Positions 10,200-19,034 of a stretch of 19,034 nt of DNA are shown here, one piece after another. The notes under the pieces are model-generated. The model did not search any database, was not told the origin of the DNA, and saw only the letters and a program-made list of their open reading frames with translations. Source of the DNA: Irineochytrium annulatum. Its lineage: Eukaryota > Chytridiomycota > Chytridiomycetes > Chytridiales > Chytridiaceae. The position numbers were made by a program, and so were the translations under genes. How positions within the stretch are numbered: position 1 is the first letter of the stretch; every line of letters starts with the position of its first letter. The stretch lies in NCBI GenBank assembly GCA_027600665.1, contig JADGJL010000526.1:1-19034 (forward strand), read 5' to 3'.

Positions 10200-13100
10200 A
10201 TGGAGGACCCCCTGATGCCGCCGCCGCCGCCGCCGCTGCCGATGGAGGAGGACGACGGCGCCGTCGCCGTCGCCGCCATTGGGGACGACGATGTCGAGGT
10301 CGTGGACGTCGGAGAGGAGCCCGTGGACCCCACCGAGATCGCGGACCGGAATGATCCGCTGCCGGCGGCCGCGGCCGCTGGGATGGGGAGCGCGGCCGCC
10401 CTCGGGGGATTGAGCGTCCAAGGGAGTGTCAGATCACTAAACCAGGCGACCGCTGCCGCCGCGCTGAGTCCGAGCGCGAGCACCAAGATGCTGGTCTCAA
10501 TCCCCCACCAGCTACCACCACAGCCTCCGACGCCGACGCCGGCGACACCGAAAGTCGTGCATATGGCTCCATCGCCCGTCAACAGGAACCCGGTCCTGCC
10601 TGCGACAAGCTCGTCGTCGAACGCGGCCGCGTTTTTGTCGGCCTCGAAAGCTTCGAGGGCGGCTTCTTCGTCAGCCATCCCGCGGTCCCGGCAGCCGTTG
10701 CAGCATCATAGGCCCTCGACGTCACCTGGGGCCATGAAGCTCAGCCTTGATCGCGTCAACGTCCCGCCGCCGACGTCCTACAACGGAATCCACCCGGTGC
10801 CGAGCCCCGCCATCTCGAAGATGAAGGCCACCGCCGCCATCAACGACAAAAACGCGCGGATGTACATGCAGAAGTTCACGACGAGCCCTTACACCGCTAA
10901 ATCGACAAAAGGTGTCCACAATCAAAGACCAAAGAGCGCCGGCGCTTACCTCAACACCTCCACACCTCCTCTTCCCGCAGACTCGGGGTTGGACCCGTGG
11001 ACATTTTCTCATCCCAATGGCATAAATCCCGCCACGCAACAACGGCCGAAGAGCGCCAATGGGCGGAGAAGCAGCAAAGACCTCCTCCACACGGGATACC
11101 GGGAGCCGACCCTCATCTCATCCCCGCTCTCTGTGAAGCTCGTCGCCGCCATGAAGGACGGCGGACTCGCGACCACGACAGCCAACATGATGGGCGCCGC
11201 CACCTCCGTCCCGACCAACCTCGCCCCCACGACCAACTCCACTCCATCCTACGTCCTCCCGCCCACCACCAACCTCACGGCCCCACAACCACCATCCCGC
11301 GCGTCCCAGCTGACACCCGAACCGCCCCCGACGCAGCGACCGCAGACGGCGCTCCCCGGCCACTCGTACCTCTCGCTCTCCCATCCCGTCGGCGCGTCGT
11401 CGTCGGGTTTCTACTCAAGGGGACACTACAGCGCCGCCAAGATCGCGATGCGGTCCAATAACCTGAACAACCTCCTCGAGCGCGCGCCGCTTTTACGGCA
11501 TAAGCGGTCCCACACAACCGACGGCGTCGTGAGGGAAGAGCACTCGCTGGGGGATGCGACACCGGATGCGGAGATGTTGGGAGTGGGTGGGATCGGAGGG
11601 GGGGCGTTGTATACGGTCGCGAGGATTGATGTGGATGAGGGGAGGGTGAGCATGTCGGATCAGGCAGGGGGTCAGGCGATGGGAGCGCAAGGGTCGCCGA
11701 GGAAGAATTTCCATACGTCGGATATGGCTATGATGGAGACGCATTTGTGCACGTTAACAGACCCGGAGTGCACGGTGGATCAGACCGTGGAGGCGTTGAA
11801 CTCGTTGATTATGTTGGCGGAGGATTACAGTGCGTTTCCTTTGTCTTCGGAGGCCGAAGTCCTATTATTCGGGTGGTATTGACTTCTATTCTCGAAACAG
11901 AATCGACGGGGATCACGGCGCTGTATGACCATGGCGCCGTGACAATCTTACTGTCGCTCATGTCGCGGGTACCGGACTCGGCGGAAATTCAGACTCGGTC
12001 TTGTGCGCTCTTGCAGGTCATGGCCGCAGATAATCGTGAGTATGGTAGCTTGCGGTGGTTGCCGCTAAAATCTTGGATTCCAGCTCTCGCGATCACAAGC
12101 GTTTTCCGCCAAAATGGTCTCCTAACCATCTTGAGCGCCGTTTCGACGATTGCAAAAGGTAGGCCTATGTTATAAGCGTAGACTAACAACGAGTGCAGAG
12201 TCGCAACGAGCTCATGCCTCTGCCTCCTATTACAACGACAACAACGTCCGGAATCCGGGTAAACTGTCGGCGAGGGGGAAGAAGGGGATGCAGTCGCGGT
12301 CGAGCTCGAAGAACAATCTATACCGCAGTCCATCACTCGGCAGCGCGAACTCTTTGGCGTCATTACCGCCAGGCGAGGGTCCCGACGCGCCAGAAAAGGA
12401 GTATAAACGGACGGCCCACAACGTCGTCTCCACCGGCCTCAACTTCGGCGGCGGCCTCCTCGTCCCCGACGATGACAACATTATTATGGGATTACTTCAG
12501 AAGTACTTTGACCCCCGCTTCCTAAACCAGATGGAGAAGATGGATAAGACCACCCGCGCCGAGATCATCAAGCACCTCCTCTTTCTCTTCGAGAAGGTCG
12601 ACCGCCTTCTAAAAGTCAGCTCCTACATCTCGCTGGACATAGACCTCGACGAGGCCATGGACCAGATCGCAAACGAGGCATCCCGGATCCTCTCGTGCGA
12701 GCTCGTCCTCCTCTACCTCATCGACCCGGAGACGGGGGAGCTTGTCGTTTGTGAGTACGACCCGACCATGGACGCGAAGGAGAAGGAGCTACTTTCCGAT
12801 ATCCGCTTCCCGGCTGGGTCGGGTATCGCCGGTTGGGTCGCACAGCGTGACGACCCCGTCAACCTGCGGGACGCGTCGAACCACGAGCACTTCGACATCG
12901 ACATCGACGCCAGGGCGCCCGACATTGTCCCGACCTCGCTCATGTGCTACCCGATCAAGACGAGGGAAGGCATACTGAAGGGTGTGATTTTGGCGCTAAA
13001 CAAGATCGGGCCGAACGGGCTGTCGCAGTTCTTTAACCACGAGGACGAGTTTCTTTTGAAAACGCTGTGTAAGCAGGCCGGGATCATCATCAACAATGCG

Positions 13101-15160
13101 CAGATCTACGACACGATGAAGAAGACCCAGAAGAAGGTGGAGGTGCTGTTGGAGACGACTCGGTCGTTGGGGTCGGTTTTGGACTTGAACCTTTTGGTGA
13201 AGATGATCATGGACTCGGCGAAGGAGCTTTTGTCGGCGGATCGTTGCACCCTATTTTTAAGCGACAATACGAGGAAGCAACTCAGTGCACATATCCAAGG
13301 GAGGGAGATCCAGCAAGAGATCCGGATGCCCGTCAACGTCGGCATTGCAGGATATGTGTTCACAACAGGAGGCACGTCAATATTGAATGCTAATCTCGCG
13401 GCGACAAATCTAACCAAATCGTTTACAGATTCCGTAAATATCCACGACGCTTACAAGGACAAAAGGTTCAACCCGGAGGTGGACAAGCAAACCGGTTATA
13501 TCACGCGGAATATTCTTTGCATGGCGATCAAGAATATTAGCGGCGAAGCGATCGGAGTGACGCAAATGATTAACCGGAAAAGAGGGGCATTTAATATCGA
13601 GGATGAGAAGCTACTAAGCTCCTTCTCGGCGCAAGGTACATATTTTTTCTTCGTCTTCCCGTGCATAGTCTAACTCTACCTCGCACATAATCATCATAGC
13701 CGCCGTTGCAATCGAGAAGTCCAAGCTGTTCAAGAAGACGGAGGATATGCTCCGATCCTCCCTCCAGATGAAGAACTACCTCTCTATGATCCTCCAGTCT
13801 ATCACAAACGTCGTCCTCACCCTCGACGGCGAAGGCCACCTCTTCCACATCAATCACCCGTCCAAGATGGACATGGAGCCCTTGCTCGATGAGATGAAGT
13901 CGTCTCATTACGAGAAGTGGCTGGGCGTGGAGAATGCGACCTTTATTGCGGATATTAAGAAGGCATACAATGCCTCGGGTGGCATCATCATCGCGCAGGA
14001 TTATGAGCTGACGTTGGCTGGGAAGGTCAGGAACGTCAACTATACGATCGTTCAAATGACGGGGGAGGTCACTATCATTGAGGACGGAGAGCAGCTCAAC
14101 AAGTACAGCGACAGCTCGCAGCCTTCTGGAGTCGTCATCGTGCTGGAGGATATCAGTTCCGAAAAGCGGGCGCTGATGACGCTTGGGCGGTTCGTATGAC
14201 AAAATTGGTGGAGGACTAATGGCATCTCTAATATTCGGCATTCAGGTACATGTCACCGGCGCTTGCCAAACAGGTAATGGCGGAGGACGGTGGGCAACTT
14301 GGAGGCAAGAGGAAAAAGGTCGCGATTCTCTTCTCCGACATCCGTTCCTTCACGACTCTCTCGGAATCTATGGAGCCTCACGAGGTCGTTGAGCTGTTGA
14401 ACCACCACTTCAGCGACGCTGTCAATGCCATCATGGCGGAACAAGGCATACTTGATAAATATATCGGAGACGCTGTCATGGCTGTCTTCGGTGTGCCGTT
14501 TGTGAATGCCGACGACTCTATGCATGCCTGTAATGCGGCCCTGCGCATGAAGGAATGCCTTGCCACATTCAACGCGTACAGAGCGAAAATGAATCTCAAG
14601 CAAATCAAGATCGGTATTGGGATCAACACCGGCATGGTAAGCGCCTTTGTCCTTCAATTATATATGTCAAAGACCTGTAGTAACATGCGATCACCCAATA
14701 GGTTCTTTCCGGCAACATCGGTTCCACGAAACGCATGGAGTTCTCCTGCATCGGCGATGCCGTCAACCTAGCCAGTCGAGTTGAAGGCCTCACGAAGCAG
14801 TACGGCGTCACAATCCTCATCACCGAGCACACCCTCCGCGAGACCGGTGATTACTTCACGACCCGGGAGGTGGATCAGGTCATCGTCACGGGCAAGTCCC
14901 ACAAGGTCGGCATTTTCGAGCTTTTAGGCAAGAAGGGCGACATTATCCCGGAAGAGGTTCAAGCCGTCGTCCGACTGTACGACCAAGGGTTAACGCAGTA
15001 CAAGGCCAGGAAGTTTACGGAGGCGTCCAACCTCTTCCAAGACGCGATCGACCTTGGGGATGACGGGCCTAGTAAGACGCTTCTGGCGAGGTGTGCCGCG
15101 TACATCGAAAAGCCTCCACCACCTGACTGGAACGGCGTGCATGTGTCCGAGGGGAAATAA
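10200..15160 (+). CDS. Adenylyl cyclase with tandem GAF and PAS domains (CyaB-like), 7 exons, 1538 aa
   Basis: Predicted class III adenylyl cyclase regulated by GAF and PAS domains. Exons: 10200-11829, 11901-12035, 12084-12158, 12199-13635, 13700-14189, 14246-14636, 14702-15160, totalling 4617 nt. Order: disordered Pro/Ser/Ala-rich N-terminus (1 to about 505); armadillo-like helices (about 510-613); GAF-A (about 762-915) with NKFDE residues N881/K882/F892/D896/E897; GAF-B (about 942-1097) with N1072/F1078/D1082/E1083, the Lys replaced by Arg; PAS-like region (about 1117-1245); catalytic domain from about 1280. Catalytic residues: metal D1287 (LFSDIRSF) and D1331 (YIGDAVMA), adenine-contact K1327, and the transition-state pair N1408/R1412 (VNLASR). 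The usual substrate Thr is Ser (S1401, FSCIGD). The C-terminus is a short TPR-like pair ending PPPPDWNGV, as in bacterial GAF- and CHASE2-type cyclases. GAF-GAF-PAS-cyclase is the layout of cyanobacterial CyaB enzymes. ATG 10200 follows an in-frame TGA at 10167. Confidence 0.93.
10217..10239 (+). repeat. CCG microsatellite coding for poly-proline
   Basis: A (CCG)n tract just after the start codon of the GAF-cyclase encodes most of the run MPPPPPPLP (residues 6-14). It is followed by an acidic stretch. It is probably an unstructured N-terminal tail and may vary in length. Confidence 0.75.
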
Positions 15161-15638
15161 GATGTGTGGGTTGTACAATTCAGCTCTATGGTCCAACTGA
15201 CCGCCTCCATCATGCCCGCGGCTTTTTCTAAGCTCACCCTCTGGCTATGCAGTTTCATTCTTGGTAGATGACTATGGTAGATGACAGTAGAGATAGGGCT
15301 TCGGCCGTGATTAGCGGGCAACGGGAGTACAGATTCCCATTATTTAATTTTGTTTTGTCTCTTTTTGGTGAACTCTTCGTCCTCCATCAAGTTATAGCTT
15401 TCCCCGTCTCAATCAATTGTAAACATTCCTCTACAGTAATGCGTATATAATATATATTGATCCTGAAAACGCTTAAGCCAACTGTGATATTTGTGGCTTA
15501 TCGTTTGTATGCTAAAAGAAGAATAAGTCGGCAAAAGAATGCGGCCGAAATTAGGATATCTTTGAATCAAACACGACAGGAAGACTCTAAATGCCCTTTT
15601 CATCAACACTAGCTAGGTATCCTCCTCCTCGACAACCC
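15161..15638. other. Convergent intergenic region
   Basis: This lies between the stop of the GAF-cyclase (+) and the stop of the repeat-rich gene (-), so it should carry two 3' UTRs. It is AT-richer than its flanks, especially 15330-15560. I see no gene or convincing RNA structure; the short open frames here have no family signal. Confidence 0.55.
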
Positions 15639-18485
15639 TCAATCTTGTGGTTTCCGTGAGACGCCACGACCGCGACCTTTACCGCGACCTCGCCGTCCGA
15701 TGTCCGTTTGGATAACGCCGTTGGGCTCCGAGATGCCGGCCAAGCGGCTGCCTCGGGCCGTCGACAACAACAGCAGAAGGAACAGGATCATAATGAGCGC
15801 CTGAACTTCCATTGCACGCGGGAAAGACCCTGTCGGTGTAGGGGCGACGTAGACCTCCTCCGATTCTCTTTTCTCAGTCAACTTCACCCGAGCCACAGAG
15901 GTAGCCAACTGCTTCGCCTTCGAAGCAGTTAAGGCGGTCTCCTCCTGTGCTGCCGCGACGGCGGGGGCCGCGAGTCCCTCCGACGCCTTCGGCTTCGACC
16001 GGCCTCGGGTAGGGCACGCCGGCTCTTCGACCACTGCATCGTTAACGGCCGCCTGTGGCTCTGAGGAGGCCACCGACGTCTTCGTCTTCGGCCGCGCTCG
16101 GTTAGGGCGCGACGGTGGTTCCTTAATAGTGGCGTCGCCTGCGGCCGCCTGCGGCTCCGATGAGGCGGTCACCGCCTTTAACTGCGACCGGCCTCGGACT
16201 GGACGCGACGGCGGTTCCTCGACCCCGGTGCCGCTAACAGCCGCGGCCGCCGTCTTGGACTTCGACCGGCCTCGCACAGGCCGCGAAGCCGGCGGTTCCG
16301 CGACGGCGGTGTCGCCACGCATCTTCGCGATGCGGTTCGAACGGCGGACGGAGGGCTCCTCCACGGTTATGGAGACGGGAGGCGCAGCGACGAAATCCGG
16401 GTCCCAAACGGGATCGACTGGCGCTGACATGGCTTCGATTGGTACCTCCGGGACGGGGTCGGCTGGTACAGACGCGTCTACGATGCCATTGGCAGCTGCA
16501 TTGTCCGGAACGGGGTCAATTGACGCTGACGTGTCCACCGCGTGTTTGCCAGGCATGCGATCGGAGACGGGGTTGCTTAACATCGACGCGTTCTCCACTT
16601 TTTGAACCGGAGTGGGACTGATTGATTCTGACGCGCCCGTCGCGTTTTCACCGGGCACGCGATCCGAAACGGGTTTGGCTGACGTTGGCGCACTTTTAAC
16701 GCGGTTGACAGGCATCTTGACAGGAACAGGGTAGTTCCACAACGCCGCGTCCGCAAGGTTACCCTGGTCGGCTATGTCCGGTATCACGTGGGCCGCGGGC
16801 GGACTGGGTATAGGCTCGGGTACAGTAGGCATTGTGGCGGTCTCTACTGAAGAAGCAGAGACACATGCTCGCAAGGTTACCCTTTGTAAACACAAATGCT
16901 CTGCACATACCTTCGGCCGGCCAGATATCGACCGCCGCTACATCGGCAACCTGGGTGTGTTCCTGGATGGGCTCCCCCAATGGACGATCGGACTTTGAAA
17001 TCGCTTGCAAGACTATCGGCTTCTCCTTGGCACACGTCGCTTGCACGTCACCATCACCAGCGGGCTTCGAGCGCCCGTGCGGTGGCAAAGTCGTTAATAG
17101 CGAAACTTCAATTGGCGCTGTGACAGAGATTACAACTAGAAGATGAAGAACGAGAAGATTCGAACCTGCATCCTCTTTCCGCGTCTCCGCGTGCGCAGCC
17201 TGTGGCTCCTGACTGGGACTCTTTGACTTCTTCACCTTGACCTGGCCTTGATGCTCCCGACCGGACCGCGCAGAAGTGCCTTGAATTTTCGGCTTCTCCT
17301 GCGCTGGAATCAAGAGATCTATTTGACACTAGTTAATAGAAAACATGATTAAAATCATCCCTACGTGGAGCGATCTTCTCAGCCTTCGGCACCTGGATCT
17401 TGAACGAGCGCGATTTGATCCTGTAGCTGTTCGTTTTCGCCGCAGCCGCTTCCGATGCCGCTGCTATTGCTTCGATCACTGGCGGATTGACGGAAACCTC
17501 CCGCAGTGCAGGCCTCCGCGCCTCCGCTGATGTCCCCGGCCTTGGTGCGTTAACTGCAGCCGCATGCTGATCACGCTTAGGCCTATCCGCCTCCGTCGCG
17601 TTTTCGGGTCCGGGACATTCGACAGGGCCTTCAAGCTTACGCTTCCGCGCCTCCCATAGAGTTCCCGACGCGTGTAATTCGACAGGATCCTCCTGCAGAT
17701 CATCCTTGGGTTGAAACGCGTCTGATGATTTTTCCAGCTGTGGCCCGTCGACAGGAACGTTTTGCAGATTCACCTTAGGCTCAGCCGCGTCCGATGGCTT
17801 TCCCGGCCGTGGCGGGTTCTCTTGAGCCTCTTGCACAACAGGTGTGGACGTCAGTGCGTCCATCGCGCGCATAGCACCATCAGACAGCAGTCCCTCGTTC
17901 GCCATCGGTGTGTCCGACCGTTTCCCCAACTCATCTAAGGGCACTGTACTCTCAACCTGCCAACCATCGCTCTCCACCGGCCCGTCAGAGCTGATATTCG
18001 GTTCTTCCGCAATCATTCCAAGACCAAACTGCATCCCATCGCTCTTCACCGGTTCGCCCGAGCCTTTTCCCGGCCCCATACGGAGAGAAACCTCCGCGAG
18101 CACTGCAGAATCGGAATGCGGGCCGTCGTCTTCCACTAGCGTGTTAAATAGATGCCCTAGTGGAAAGGTTTACCACCACGCAAACGAGAAGGGACTCCGA
18201 AGAAATGGAAAGGACGAGACCCCGATCAACTCACCGCGATCCGGGCCCTCCGCAGCGGCGGAATGACCGATCCCAGCGTCTTCGTCATCGCCGCCACCGG
18301 CGCCAGCGCCGTCGGCCCTCTGGACCTGAATCTTAAATGACCTAGCCTGGATCTTGTGCGCGCTGCAGCAAACGGATCAGTCTCGGCGACGAAGAACGGC
18401 CTCGAGGCCCGATTGGAACTCACCCATCTCCGCGACGACCTTTCGCCTTCTGCTTCTCCTCGCGTCTGGCGCGGCCCTCCATCAT
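15639..18485 (-). CDS. Repeat-rich, low-complexity basic protein of unknown function, 6 exons, 837 aa
   Basis: I do not recognise a family. Exons (minus strand, 5' to 3'): 18485-18424, 18362-18235, 18135-17365, 17303-17166, 17117-16911, 16846-15639, totalling 2514 nt. Five GT-AG introns of 61, 99, 61, 48 and 64 nt keep the frame. It is basic at both ends and disordered throughout. Visible repeats: RSFKIQV twice (residues 28-34 and 306-312); five degenerate units of about 22 residues at about 170-278 (Pro-Gly-x-x-Ser-Asp-Ala then Pro-Lys-x-x-Leu-Gln); Pro-Val-rich units at about 487-585; and four or five units of about 30 residues at about 597-735 with an AT-hook-like core RPVRGRSKSK preceded by EEPPS. 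RRSNRIAKMRG at about 603 resembles motifs of chromatin proteins. The tail is GRRGRGKGRGRG. A DNA- or RNA-binding nuclear role is a guess. Intron 4 (17165-17118) is in frame without a stop and may be retained. LIMILFLLLLL near residue 787 is either a membrane segment or a missed intron. Confidence 0.75.
16130..16500 (-). repeat. Coding tandem repeats with RPxRGRxKxK cores (approximate limits)
   Basis: Diverged units of 27-32 codons in the last exon of the minus-strand gene. Each has an acidic-proline lead (VEEPPSRP), a basic core (VRGRSKSK, VRGRSQLK, NRARPKTK, TRGRSKPK) and an Ala/Ser spacer (ASSEPQAA). The whole array spans roughly 15950-16360, and Pro-Val-rich units continue the repetitiveness toward 16690. 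The basic core resembles an AT-hook but has RGRS where classical hooks have RGRP. Confidence 0.65.
17490..17830 (-). repeat. Coding tandem repeats of about 66 bp in exon 3
   Basis: On the plus strand the word CGACAGG recurs at about 17618, 17680 and 17748. Pairs such as GCGTCTGATGATTTTTCC and GCGTCCGATGGCTTTCCC recur with the same spacing. In protein they give five degenerate units of about 20-24 residues (residues about 170-278). Confidence 0.65.
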
Positions 18486-18549
18486 TCAGGAGGGCGAAGA
18501 TTGGTTCCGGACGAAGTCGGACGAAATCGTCAACTTTCACCACAAGAGA
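18486..18549. promoter_or_regulatory. Short divergent promoter region with inverted CCAAT and 10-bp tandem repeat
   Basis: Only 64 bp separate the ATG of the minus-strand gene (18485) from the ATG of the plus-strand gene (18550). The spacer contains ATTGG at 18500-18504 (CCAAT on the minus strand) and the tandem decamers GGACGAAGTC and GGACGAAATC (18509-18528). A shared bidirectional promoter is inferred; 5' UTRs must overlap the opposite genes. Confidence 0.4.
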
Positions 18550-18808
18550 ATGATGGGTGCCAGCACCCTCCTCCTCCGACAATTTACGATCAGGAGGCGG
18601 ATCACGACGCTAGTCCGGCCGCCCGAGGGCGTGAGCTTGAATCCGTCGCAGGTGCTGCTGGTGTCGGCCCCGGGGTCGGGATCGATGTGGGCGCCGTGGC
18701 AGCGCCGGCTCGCGGACAACGGGTATGAGTCTATCGCTATGGACTGCGAACGGATTATCAAACAAGCCGGGGGGTCTGGGGACGGGCTGGCGGACGCGCT
18801 GGTGACTG
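18550..18808 (+). CDS. First exon of a probable alpha/beta-hydrolase-like protein (partial)
   Basis: The exon opens with two Met codons (18550, 18553) and an Arg-rich, acid-free leader LLLRQFTIRRRITTLVRPP that resembles a mitochondrial targeting sequence. It continues with VLLVSAPGSGSMWAPWQRRL and ADNGYESIAMD, the pattern of the first strand, oxyanion-type Gly loop and second strand of alpha/beta hydrolases (usually VLLVHGAGS...GYRVIAPD), with SAPG in place of the usual HG. Donor GTGAGT at 18809 ends the exon in phase 1. No further exon can be seen before the window ends, so the catalytic residues are not visible. Family assignment is tentative; existence of the exon is more secure. Confidence 0.5.
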
Positions 18809-18916
18809 GTGAGTTAATCTATTGTATTCAAGCAACGACGAAAAGTTCTGGATGGATACGTAGTGCTACAGCTACATGTGCAAAGAACGAAGCAAGTAAC
18901 GCCATAGTGTCCCCGT

Positions 18917-19034
18917 GAAAAAAAAAAAAAAAAAAAAAAAACAGTTTAAAAAAAAAAAAAAAAAAGGCTGAAAACAAAAAAAAAACGGCCCCCCCCACGG
19001 CGCCCGGACTCCCCACCAAAACAAAAAAAACAAA
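18917..19034. other. Homopolymer-rich end, probable contig terminus
   Basis: Runs of A (over 20 and about 18), a further A run and a C run with little other sequence fill the last 118 bases. This is unlike the GC-rich body of the window. It reads as a low-quality contig edge or the start of a low-complexity tract. The intron of the hydrolase-like gene may run into it. Confidence 0.65.

Noticed and set aside
10003..10215. 70-aa plus-strand frame with a hydrophobic segment (possible small membrane protein)
   Set aside because: It sits in the ubiquitin-eS31 3' UTR and GAF-cyclase 5' region and overlaps the start of the next gene. The second half is low-complexity; no support beyond being open.
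10124..10678. 184-aa Ser/Gly-rich minus-strand frame
   Set aside because: Antisense of the Ala/Pro/Asp-rich N-terminus of the GAF-cyclase; composition is explained by the GC-rich coding strand.
13591..14241. 216-aa minus-strand frame
   Set aside because: Antisense to the PAS region of the GAF-cyclase, which has clear domain continuity on the plus strand.
15708..16605. Plus-strand frames opposite the repeat-rich gene (for example 16129-16605)
   Set aside because: They mirror the minus-strand repeats. The minus strand has a six-exon model starting at ATG with consistent splice phases, so the plus frames are shadows.
15950..17830. Possible CRISPR array or transposon in the repetitive minus-strand region
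   Set aside because: The repeats are diverged, in multiples of three and contiguous without unique spacers, and encode protein repeats. No terminal inverted repeats or transposase frames were seen.
18226..18582. 118-aa minus-strand frame starting near 18582
   Set aside because: It lacks an ATG (TTG) and does not splice in frame to the downstream exons. The overlapping frame starting at ATG 18485 does, and it yields the RSFKIQV motif repeated later in the same protein.
18917..19034. Poly(A) tail of a retroposed copy
   Set aside because: The A runs are broken by unrelated short words and a C run and lie at the sequence end, which fits a low-quality contig edge better; no retroposed gene precedes them.

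Overview
The window looks like a contig from a zoosporic (flagellated), early-diverging fungus such as a chytrid or blastocladiomycete. The lineage is inferred. It rests on about 27 short GT-AG introns (mostly 40-99 nt) with CTAAC/TTAAC-like branch sites near the 3' splice site, a fungal-type ubiquitin-eS31 fusion gene, GC-rich coding sequence, and two genes (soluble-type adenylyl cyclase and enkurin) typical of flagellated cells. All gene models were assembled by hand from splice sites and reading frame. Each complete model has a total coding length divisible by three, and every junction restores expected protein sequence.

Layout, left to right. 1-494: no supported gene. 495-6517 (+): an 11-exon soluble adenylyl cyclase (ADCY10/sAC-like, about 1688 aa) with C1 and C2 catalytic domains, a P-loop NTPase and a long helical C-terminus. 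6849-7510 (+): a decayed, partial, intron-containing duplicate of the 5' part of that gene. 7781-8839 (+): enkurin, four exons, 291 aa. 9303-9928 (+): ubiquitin-ribosomal protein eS31 (S27a), three exons, 157 aa. 10200-15160 (+): a second, different class III cyclase, seven exons, 1538 aa, with a disordered N-terminus, armadillo-like helices, GAF-GAF-PAS, a catalytic domain and a bacterial-style C-terminal tail. 18485-15639 (-): a six-exon, 837-aa low-complexity basic protein with several internal repeat families and AT-hook-like motifs. 18550-18808 (+): first exon of a probable alpha/beta-hydrolase-like gene, running into a homopolymer-rich end that looks like a contig terminus.

The most interesting theme is a possible cAMP/flagellum neighbourhood. 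Two class IIIb-type adenylyl cyclases of different architecture (sAC-like, and CyaB-like with tandem GAF domains) lie on the same strand within 15 kb, flanking the axonemal protein enkurin. Both cyclase families are known elsewhere to respond to bicarbonate, and NKFDE-type motifs in both GAF domains suggest cyclic-nucleotide feedback on the second enzyme. Functional linkage is inference from family knowledge and proximity; nothing in the sequence proves it.
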